A DNA stretch of 40,842 bases from positions 1 through 40,842 of the forward strand of contig JAQRMU010000058.1 of NCBI GenBank assembly GCA_028598975.1. Direction: 5' to 3'. This document shows positions 10,565 through 19,000 of the stretch, in pieces (within the stretch, counting starts at the first letter, position 1; each line of letters begins with the position of its first letter). The notes beneath the pieces were generated by a model that was not told where the DNA came from, did not search any database, and saw nothing but the letters and a program-made list of their open reading frames with translations. Position numbers and translations under genes: made by a program. The stretch comes from Gammaproteobacteria bacterium (GTDB lineage: Bacteria > Pseudomonadota > Gammaproteobacteria > Nitrosococcales > Methylophagaceae).

Positions 10565-11203
10565 ATGAGTCACATAGCTGTGATCGATTATGGCATGGGC
10601 AATTTGCGCTCTGTCTCAAAAGCACTAGAAACAGTTTCCAATGGCATACCCGTTGAAGTAACCGCTGATCCTGAACGCATTCTAAGCGCCAGCCATATTG
10701 TTTTCCCTGGTCAAGGTGCTATCCGAGCATGTCTTGGCGAAGTTCAACGTCTCGGCTTAACGGATGTTATTAAACAAGTCGCGGCTGAAAAACCTTTTTT
10801 AGGTATCTGTATTGGTATGCAGTTATTACTGACGCATAGTGATGAAAATAACGGTGTCGATGGCCTAGATATTTTTGCTGGCAATGTTCACCACTTTGAT
10901 CTCGAGCCAACTCAAGCGTTAAAAGTACCGCATATGGGGTGGAATCAAGTTCATCAAACCTCTGCACATCCTTTATGGAAAGACATTGAACAAGATAGTC
11001 GCTTCTATTTTGTGCATAGTTATTATGTTGATCCCGATGATGACGCTGTCACTGCGGCAACAACTGAATATCCAAATACATTTACATCTGCCATTTATAA
11101 AGACAATATCTTTGCTGTGCAATTTCATCCAGAGAAGAGTCACCATGCTGGCCTACAATTATTAAAAAACTTTTTAAACTGGGACGGACAGTCTCAAACA
11201 TAG
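10565..11203 (+). CDS. hisH: Imidazole glycerol phosphate synthase subunit HisH
   Basis: IDYGMGNLRSVSKALE, FLGICIGMQLL, QFHPEKSHHAGLQLLKNFL. Confidence 0.97.
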   Translation: MSHIAVIDYGMGNLRSVSKALETVSNGIPVEVTADPERILSASHIVFPGQGAIRACLGEVQRLGLTDVIKQVAAEKPFLGICIGMQLLLTHSDENNGVDGLDIFAGNVHHFDLEPTQALKVPHMGWNQVHQTSAHPLWKDIEQDSRFYFVHSYYVDPDDDAVTAATTEYPNTFTSAIYKDNIFAVQFHPEKSHHAGLQLLKNFLNWDGQSQT

Positions 11204-11226
11204 TCTAAAAATATGGAGAACTCCTT

Positions 11227-11979
11227 ATGTTATTAATCCCTGCCATTGATCTAAAAGAAGGTCACTGTGTCCGTTTACGTCAGGGACGTATGGAAGATAA
11301 CACCGTCTTTTCAAAAGACCCTGTTGCTGTTGCAAGACAGTGGGTTGAAGCTGGTGCAAAACGTTTACACCTAGTTGATTTAGATGGTGCTTTTGCTGGC
11401 AAACCTGTTAACGCCGGAGTTATCCACGAGATCTGTAAAGAATTCCCTGATCTTGATGTACAAATCGGTGGCGGTATTCGTGATGAAGATACCATTCAAA
11501 CCTACTTAGAAGCCGGTGTTCGTTACGTTATAGTCGGAACAAAAGCAGTAAATGCACCACACTTTGTTGGTGATATTTGTGCTGAATTCCCAGGCCATAT
11601 TATTGTTGGCCTTGATGCAAAAGATGGCAAAGTAGCCATTGATGGCTGGTCAAAACTCTCTCACCACGATGTGACGGATATTGCTAAACACTTTGAACAA
11701 GATGGCGTTGAAGCTATTATCTACACTGATATTAGCCGTGATGGCATGATGCAAGGTGTCAACCTTGAATCAACACGTGATTTAGCACGTGCAATCAAGA
11801 TTCCTGTTATTGCATCAGGTGGCGTAACAGATTACAACGATGTTAAAGCCTTATGTCACTATGAAAGTGAAGGGGTTATGGGAGCAATTGTTGGTCGTGC
11901 TATTTATGAAGGCACGATTGATCTAGCCGAAGGCCAAGCATTAGCAGATCGCCTGAACCCACCACAAGATTATAGATAA
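11227..11979 (+). CDS. hisA: Phosphoribosylformimino-5-aminoimidazole carboxamide ribotide isomerase
   Basis: [40 protein letters not shown]. Confidence 0.97.
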   Translation: MLLIPAIDLKEGHCVRLRQGRMEDNTVFSKDPVAVARQWVEAGAKRLHLVDLDGAFAGKPVNAGVIHEICKEFPDLDVQIGGGIRDEDTIQTYLEAGVRYVIVGTKAVNAPHFVGDICAEFPGHIIVGLDAKDGKVAIDGWSKLSHHDVTDIAKHFEQDGVEAIIYTDISRDGMMQGVNLESTRDLARAIKIPVIASGGVTDYNDVKALCHYESEGVMGAIVGRAIYEGTIDLAEGQALADRLNPPQDYR

Positions 11980-11980
11980 A

Positions 11981-12754
11981 ATGGGACTTGCAAAGCGTAT
12001 TATTCCTTGTCTTGATGTCGACAATGGTCGCGTTGTTAAAGGCGTGCAATTTGTTGATATTCGTGATGCTGGCGACCCTGTTGAGGTGGCCAAGCGCTAT
12101 AATGAACAGGGTGCTGATGAAATTACTTTTTTAGACATTAAAGCCACCCATGACAACCGTGACACCATGGAACATGTGGTTGAAGCTGTGGCAAGTCAAG
12201 TATTCATCCCACTAACTGTTGGCGGTGGTATTCGCACCGTTGATGATATTCGTCGTATGCTCAATGCCGGTGCTGACAAAGTTGGCATTAATTCAGCCGC
12301 AGTTACAAACCCTGAGTTTGTTCGTGAAGCGGCCGAGAAATTTGGCTCACAATGTATTGTTGTTGCCATTGATGCTAAACGTGTTTCAGCAGATGGTGAA
12401 CCAAAACGCTGGGAAATCTTCACCCACGGTGGTCGCAAAGAAACCGGAATTGATGCGATTGAGTGGTCTAAAAAGATGGTTGACCTTGGTGCTGGTGAAT
12501 TACTATTAACAAGCATGGATCGAGATGGTACAAAATCAGGGTTTGATTTAGATCTTACCCGTGCCGTAAGTGATGCTGTTGTTGTACCCGTTATTGCCTC
12601 TGGTGGTGTCGGTGAGTTACAAGATTTAACAGATGGTGTAAAACTAGGTCGTGCAGATGCAGTGCTAGCTGCCAGTATTTTTCACTTTGGCGAACATACA
12701 GTAGAAGAAGCCAAGCAACAAATGGCTAGCCAAGGTATTGAGGTTCGACTGTAA
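11981..12754 (+). CDS. hisF: Imidazole glycerol phosphate synthase subunit HisF
   Basis: [45 protein letters not shown]. Confidence 0.98.
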   Translation: MGLAKRIIPCLDVDNGRVVKGVQFVDIRDAGDPVEVAKRYNEQGADEITFLDIKATHDNRDTMEHVVEAVASQVFIPLTVGGGIRTVDDIRRMLNAGADKVGINSAAVTNPEFVREAAEKFGSQCIVVAIDAKRVSADGEPKRWEIFTHGGRKETGIDAIEWSKKMVDLGAGELLLTSMDRDGTKSGFDLDLTRAVSDAVVVPVIASGGVGELQDLTDGVKLGRADAVLAASIFHFGEHTVEEAKQQMASQGIEVRL

Positions 12755-13134
12755 TGGACTTCTTAGACCAAGTGAAATGGAATGATGCCGGCTTAGCTCC
12801 TGTTATCACTCAAGAATTTGCAACAAAGCAAGTACTCACTTTAGCTTGGATGAATAAAGAGTCATTACGACTTACGGTTGAAACAGGTCATGCTGTTTAT
12901 TGGTCCCGTTCTCGTCAAAAACTTTGGCACAAAGGTGAAGAGTCGGGCAACCAGCAACTTATAAAGTCACTTCGTTTAGACTGTGATAATGATGCCATTT
13001 TGATCGAAGTTGAACAAAAGGGTGGCATTGCCTGTCATACTGGACGTCACCATTGTTTTTACCAACAGCTTGTTGATGGGCAATGGCAGACAATCGAAAA
13101 GGTTTTGAAAGATCCTAAAGAGATGTATAGCTGA
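12754..13134 (+). CDS. hisI: Phosphoribosyl-AMP cyclohydrolase
   Basis: VLTLAWMNKESLRLTVETGHAVYWSRSRQKLWHKGEESGN, CHTGRHHCFY. Confidence 0.97.
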   Translation: MDFLDQVKWNDAGLAPVITQEFATKQVLTLAWMNKESLRLTVETGHAVYWSRSRQKLWHKGEESGNQQLIKSLRLDCDNDAILIEVEQKGGIACHTGRHHCFYQQLVDGQWQTIEKVLKDPKEMYS

Positions 13135-13154
13135 TAAGCTATATTTACCAAGAT

Positions 13155-13233
13155 CGTCATTCCCGTGAAAACGGGAATCCATGGATAGTCGCACTATCTA
13201 CGGTCCATGGCCCCCCGCATACGCGAGGATGAC
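13155..13233. repeat. GTCAT-type palindromic repeat between hisI and hisE
   Basis: cgtcattcccgtgaaaacgggaatccatgg...ccatggccccccgcatacgcgaggatgac. Confidence 0.8.
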
Positions 13234-13265
13234 CAAAAAGTATTTAAGTGGTAATCGGTATTATT

Positions 13266-13586
13266 ATGAATGATGTTCTAAATAAATTAGCTGACGTTCT
13301 GGAAGCGCGTAAACAGGCTGATCCTGAAAGCTCTTATGTTGCCAGCCTGTACCATAAGGGTACAGATACCATTCTTAAAAAGTTAGGTGAAGAAGCAACA
13401 GAGACCGTTATTGCTGGTAAGGGCGGCGATCGTGACGAGATCATCTACGAAACTGCTGACTTATGGTTCCACAGCTTAGTCTTACTTGCTCACAATGATA
13501 TTAGTCCTCAAGTCATTCTTGATGAGCTTGATCGACGTTTTGGTTTATCTGGCATTGAAGAAAAAGAAAGCCGAGGGAATAAATAA
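13266..13586 (+). CDS. hisE: Phosphoribosyl-ATP pyrophosphatase
   Basis: [50 protein letters not shown]; start placed at the second Met. Confidence 0.95.
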   Translation: MNDVLNKLADVLEARKQADPESSYVASLYHKGTDTILKKLGEEATETVIAGKGGDRDEIIYETADLWFHSLVLLAHNDISPQVILDELDRRFGLSGIEEKESRGNK

Positions 13587-13924
13587 TGTCTGACTGTCTG
13601 TTTTGCAAGATTGTTGCAGGAGAAATCCCATCTTCAAAAGTATATGAAGATGAACAACTCTTCGTCTTTAAAGATATCAACCCCAAGGCAGCAGTTCATT
13701 TATTAGTGGTCCCCAAAATTCATCTTGATAGCCTCGATGATGTAACATCTGAACACCACGATCTCATTGCGAAGATGATGCTCAAACTCCCCGAACTTGC
13801 TCGTTCACAAGGCTTAGAAAATGGGTTCCGTACCATTATTAATACCGGCCCAGATGGTGGACAAGAAGTAGGGCATTTACATATTCATATTTTGGGCGGC
13901 CTCGGTCTGCCCGGCTTTAATTAG
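13586..13924 (+). CDS. hinT: HIT family protein
   Basis: SDCLFCKIVAGEIPS; GQEVGHLHIHILGG (HxHxH). Confidence 0.92.
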   Translation: MSDCLFCKIVAGEIPSSKVYEDEQLFVFKDINPKAAVHLLVVPKIHLDSLDDVTSEHHDLIAKMMLKLPELARSQGLENGFRTIINTGPDGGQEVGHLHIHILGGLGLPGFN

Positions 13925-13933
13925 GAGTACAAC

Positions 13934-14170
13934 ATGGGATTAGGCGGCATTAGCATTTGGCAATTACTCATTGTTTTAGTCATTATCATTTTATTGTTCG
14001 GCACTAAAAAACTACGCTCTTTAGGCGGTGATTTAGGTAGCGCAATCAAAAGCTTCAAACAATCAGTGCGTGAGGGTGAAGATTCTGTTGATAAGAATGA
14101 TGCATCCATTAGCCATTCAGATGATAACGTGCAAAATAAAACCACTGAAAAAGACACACACTCGAGCTAA
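13934..14170 (+). CDS. tatA: Sec-independent protein translocase TatA
   Basis: [40 protein letters not shown]. Confidence 0.95.
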   Translation: MGLGGISIWQLLIVLVIIILLFGTKKLRSLGGDLGSAIKSFKQSVREGEDSVDKNDASISHSDDNVQNKTTEKDTHSS

Positions 14171-14175
14171 ATACA

Positions 14176-14487
14176 GTGTTTGATATCGGTTTCTGGGAAT
14201 TACTACTTATTGCCATCGTTGCATTAGTTGTTGTTGGGCCTGAACGCTTACCAAAACTGATTCGCGTCGTGGGATTGTGGGTTGGCAAAGCCAATGCGTC
14301 CGTACAATCTATCCGTAGTGAAATTTCACGCGAACTGCGTGCAGAAGAACTAAAACAAGCGCTAAATAAAACCGTATTAGAAAGTGAACAATCAATTAAT
14401 GCACTAAAAACATCTGTTGATCTCACTGAAGTCGACAGTGCAAAAACAGCAGATAAAACAATAAAAGATAACAATGGCAACGGATAA
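14176..14487 (+). CDS. tatB: Sec-independent protein translocase TatB
   Basis: MFDIGFWELLLIAIVALVVVGPERLPKLIR. Confidence 0.95.
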   Translation: MFDIGFWELLLIAIVALVVVGPERLPKLIRVVGLWVGKANASVQSIRSEISRELRAEELKQALNKTVLESEQSINALKTSVDLTEVDSAKTADKTIKDNNGNG

Positions 14488-15202
14488 TCAACAACCGTTA
14501 ATTTCACACCTTATAGAGCTTCGAGATCGTCTACTACGAGGCGTTCTAGCCGTGCTAATTATTGCGGCTTGCTTATTGCCTTTTTCCAATGACTTGTATC
14601 ACTTCTTGTCTGAACCTCTTTTACGTCACCTGCCAGAAACCAGCACCATGATTGCTACAGAAGTAGCCTCACCGTTTCTGATTCCTTTTAAACTTACGCT
14701 AAGTGTTGCAATATTATTAGCAATTCCTATCTTGTTATATCAACTATGGGCATTTATTGCGCCCGGCTTATATGATAATGAACGAAAACTCGTCTTTCCC
14801 TTACTCTTTGCCAGCACAACGCTATTTTTCTTGGGAATTATCTTTGCTTACTATGTCGTTTTTCCACTGATCTTTGGTTTTTTGACCCAAGCCGCACCTG
14901 AAGGAGTGGCGGTGATGACTGATATCAGTAGTTATTTAGACTTTGTATTAAAACTATTTTTCGCCTTTGGCATTGCATTTGAAGTGCCTATAGCCACCTT
15001 AATCCTTATTTGGACTGGTGCGTCGACGGTTGAGAGTTTGGCAGAAAAACGACCCTACATCATTGTTGGTGCTTTTGTAATAGGTATGTTGCTGACACCG
15101 CCAGACATCATATCCCAAACCTTATTAGCATTGCCTGTTTGGTTACTCTTTGAACTTGGCTTATTGTGTTCTCGCTGGTTACCAAAGAAAGTTACTGATT
15201 AA
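14474..15202 (+). CDS. tatC: Sec-independent protein translocase TatC
   Basis: PLISHLIELRDRLLR, six-TM hydrophobicity, GMLLTPPDIISQTLLALP. Confidence 0.97.
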   Translation: MATDNQQPLISHLIELRDRLLRGVLAVLIIAACLLPFSNDLYHFLSEPLLRHLPETSTMIATEVASPFLIPFKLTLSVAILLAIPILLYQLWAFIAPGLYDNERKLVFPLLFASTTLFFLGIIFAYYVVFPLIFGFLTQAAPEGVAVMTDISSYLDFVLKLFFAFGIAFEVPIATLILIWTGASTVESLAEKRPYIIVGAFVIGMLLTPPDIISQTLLALPVWLLFELGLLCSRWLPKKVTD

Positions 15203-15214
15203 AGTACGACTCGC

Positions 15215-15310
15215 TGTAGCGAGGGGATTTATCCCCGAATGGGTTGTGGAAAATACATAGACGACTATTCTCTTTTAGGCTTTTATTCGCGGCTAAAGTC
15301 CGCTCCTACA
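15215..15310. repeat. REP-doublet (inverted paired repeat)
   Basis: tgtagcgaggggatttatccccgaatggg...ttcgcggctaaagtccgctcctaca; its reverse complement aligns with the outer arms of the 7884-8125 element. Confidence 0.8.
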
Positions 15311-15355
15311 TACCAGCCCAATTATAGGATAATACCGCGAATCACGAATAACCAC

Positions 15356-15700
15356 CTAGGTGTTATAACGTAAGCGAATGCCGTGTTCTAATGATAATAA
15401 CAACTCTTCAGCACGTATTTCTCGAGGAAAGTAAGCCCCCGATATTTTCGCACCATGAATACTTGCACCCTCTAAGCTGTCACAGTTTGAGAAATCAACA
15501 CCGCGTAAATCAGCTTGGCGGAAATAGCTATCAGAAAAATCAAGACCATTTGTAACTAGCCCTGATAAATTGATATGGCGAAAATCACAGCCTGTTAACT
15601 GCGCTTGTTCGCCAGCAGCGATTCGTTGATTAAATTCTGCCACCTTGCCCTCACGTAAAAGGCGGTAGAGGGGATCATCTGAAATAATGGGTGCAGCCAT
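15356..15700 (-). CDS. Pentapeptide-repeat protein
   Basis: TGCDFRHINLSGLVTNGLDFSDSYFRQADLRGVDFSNCDSLEGASIHGAKISGAYF, A(D/N)LxX-type repeats. Confidence 0.75.
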   Translation of the reverse strand: MAAPIISDDPLYRLLREGKVAEFNQRIAAGEQAQLTGCDFRHINLSGLVTNGLDFSDSYFRQADLRGVDFSNCDSLEGASIHGAKISGAYFPREIRAEELLLSLEHGIRLRYNT

Positions 15701-15717
15701 TCATAGGGTTCCTTAAT

Positions 15718-15966
15718 TTAAGCTGTAATATCAATACTAGCACCGGGATTGTTAGTATCAATTCCCGTTGCAGCCGTCTCTTCTGCCTGGCTAACCACCT
15801 CTGCACTGCTCACTGTTGTTGAAGATTGTTCCGTTGCCGTTACAGTACTTTGTGTTTCACTCGTTTCTTGTGCTTGAGTTTCTCGACCTTCTAAGTCACG
15901 TTCACGACTCAAAGGGTTCGTTAATGTCGGTTGACCACTTAATGGTGAAATACCTGGAATTTCCAT
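15718..15966 (-). CDS. Small Ser/Thr/Glu-rich hypothetical protein
   Basis: 82-aa ORF in tandem with the pentapeptide gene on the same strand; low-complexity composition, no family recognised. Confidence 0.5.
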   Translation of the reverse strand: MEIPGISPLSGQPTLTNPLSRERDLEGRETQAQETSETQSTVTATEQSSTTVSSAEVVSQAEETAATGIDTNNPGASIDITA

Positions 15967-16055
15967 GATTCACTCCTAATTCAATTAACAAAAGTAAGTG
16001 CTAGTAAATGAGTGTAGCAAATAAAATACTCCATCTCCTAATTAACTTATTTCAA

Positions 16056-19000
16056 TTAATCTAATTGAATCCAACTTTGGCGACCAAGCCCTTCACCACC
16101 TGATGTGCCGCTTGATGCGCCACAAATACCAGCCGTACAATTTGACTCACCAGTATTGACACTACTAGAAATACCAATTTTAGCAGTACTACGATCAGCA
16201 ATCGATATCCCACTTCCATTCGGCCCACTAATTATAACCGGCAAGCTTGGAATGCCTGTTGTTGATCTCACACCACTTGCCGTTGTTGAGCGTGAGCTAC
16301 CACCACTCTCCGTCCAGTCTGCATAATCATCAGAAGTGAAAGTACCATTACCCGTAACATCAAAAGAAGCCTCTTCATGGCGAGCACCATTTGAAGAATT
16401 TAATGACATTAACCAACCACTACCACCACCATCACACGCATCTGTGGCTGGTAATAACGTTGAATATAAAACTGAACGACCATAAAGGACAGCTTTTGAT
16501 ACAACTCTTTCACCATAATTACCGGCGGGCACTGGAGGAGCAACGACCGAATCTCCAGGATTTAAAAGGTTCAAATACCAACCATGATCATCAATATGAC
16601 TTTGCCAACCAGAATCGCCTACTTGCACCTCGGGATCATCTAACCATGCAATTTCATTGGAAGAGGTCACTCTAAGATCAGCAGCTGCCGTAGCGTGACC
16701 CACTTCCGCCTCAACGACTTGCTCTAATAAATCAGACGATGAAAGTCCAGAACACTCACCATCACTGCAGTCCCAAATAGCATAAATACTTTGTGTATCT
16801 TGCCCATCCGCATCATTATCATTTAGTCTAAAGAATTGTCCTGTACCAAAGTGTAATAAATAACCAGCAAGAGCACCAAGAGGATGTTCCTGAACTGCTA
16901 TTTTCTGAGTAATAGGTTGCGCTGTATTTGCAGTGAATATTTTTGTCGCACTCCAAGAGTTTGAATTAGAAGCACTGATATCAAAGCTCCATACATTACC
17001 CAGCAAATCACCTGCATAAACCTTATCCGCAATTAAATCACCATCAGTATCAAGCACTGTTGGTGATGATAATCCATTCGGCGTATCAGTATCACCAACC
17101 CCTGTATCAATCTCAGCGATTATCGCACCCGTTTTAATATTGATGACATACAAGACCGCTTTTCCAGTAGTGCTATCGTAGCCATTGCCAAAGATAGCGC
17201 CCCACACCGATTCACCTTTATTTAGCTTAACAACGATAGGCTTGCTAAAGCTATACCCCATATCAGCGCTATTAGAATCGCTAAACTCCCACAATGCAAT
17301 AGGTGCTTGATTTGCTGGTGCATTGGTAATATCTAAGGCATACACCCCTTTACCGCCTGCCCCCAAGCCACCCACCAATGTAGTATGCCAAGCATTATCA
17401 AAGTAAGCATCGCCTACTGTTGGTGTTGCATCCACAAAGTACTTATGAACGAACGGTTGGGTTGCCGTGTTTTTATGTGTTAAAGAATTAAGCCGTGGTA
17501 TCAACATTTTAGGAATGTAAGCAAATAATTCATTACCTTTATCTGCGTCAGTTGACGCATCAAAGGCATGTAACATACCATCATTCGCACCAACATAAAC
17601 GGTCGGTATTCGATGAATATAATCTTTTCTAAACTCAGCGTAATCCCCCTCTAAAGAGAAATAGGGTGATTTTGGCTCAGCAACAAACGTCGCTTCACTA
17701 TGAACAATATCACCCAACTTATTACCTGTTCTATCTCGGAACTGAGCACTATCTTCCCCGCGAATATAATCAAGCTGAGCTTGTGCATATTCTGTCGAAG
17801 CTGAATCAATCGTATATGTCGTCTTAGGCCATGCTTTACGCAACTCATTCACTTGTTCTGCATCTAAAGAGGGAAGTAAAAATGGAACCGTGTCGCCTGC
17901 AGTATTCATCGTAAATATTTTACGATCAGCAGAATCTCTATTCTTTAGTTTTGTCTTAGCACTCCATTCAGAAGAGAGTAATGAGGCCGTCATCTGATTA
18001 AGTGGGAACGATCGTACATCACCACTCCAATCACCACTGTTAAACGTTGTCTGGAAAAGACGGGTACGTGGCGATAAAGCATTGGAATTAACACTCACAG
18101 CACTACCTGACCCCTCGACCGCTGTTGCAAACAAAATAGCAGCATTAAGTTTTTCAATCAGCTCTGTCGGGTTTTTAGCATTGAGGTATAACCCTCGGCT
18201 GTTATAAGCGGCATGCCATAAATCATTAATTTTATTTTGACTATTACCGACCGGGTTCCCCCAATCACTGGATTCAGTATAGGAAAGAGCACCGCTTGCA
18301 TCTGCAGTACCAGGCCAACCATCACCATCAGGATCAGTCAAGCTACCCGTCACACCAAAACCAATACCAATTGTTGTTAAATGTTGCTGATTATTGGTAT
18401 CAAACGAATCGACAGGCACCTCATTTGCCAATAATGGGTGAAGATCTTCGTCATAATATTTTTTAGCCACATCCGCTAAGGTCGCCGCATAACCATCACC
18501 ATCTTCATCACTAATTCCTAAAGGGCTCACACCAGACCAATAGCCATCAGTCAGCATTAAAGCAAAGTTCTTCTGACAAATTTCAATAATAGGGCTGTCA
18601 TCATACGGCGATGCAAGCTCACCCTTAAAATATTTACCAACACGATCCAGCGCTCCGCGTAATGGTGTGCCTGCTTGTTTCCACACATACGAATACAAGC
18701 TATCTCTTATACCTTCATTATGTGTAGCATAATCTACGCCGTTCGATGGCATTTCTATAAATAGATTCGATACCCCAGCCTCTGCCGAAGTCACATTCAA
18801 GCCATAACGTAAGTCAGGCAAGCTCTCCAATAAACTTGCAACCGCTCCTTTTGCAACAAAAGAACGACGACGGCTATATTGATACCAGTTCGCTGCATTC
18901 TGCTGTACTTGCTCCACTGTTTTACAGTGGCCTGAATTATCTGGATCTTCGCCCAATATAGCAATGCAATCAGCATTCGTCTTATAAGTAGAATAATTTT

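Noticed and set aside
12196-12516. Long antisense ORFs within his, dapB and fhc genes
   Set aside because: Overlap strongly supported genes in full; a codon-bias by-product.
12976-13194. Minus-strand 72-aa ORF
   Set aside because: MDSRFHGNDDLG is the translated palindromic repeat fused to antisense of hisI.
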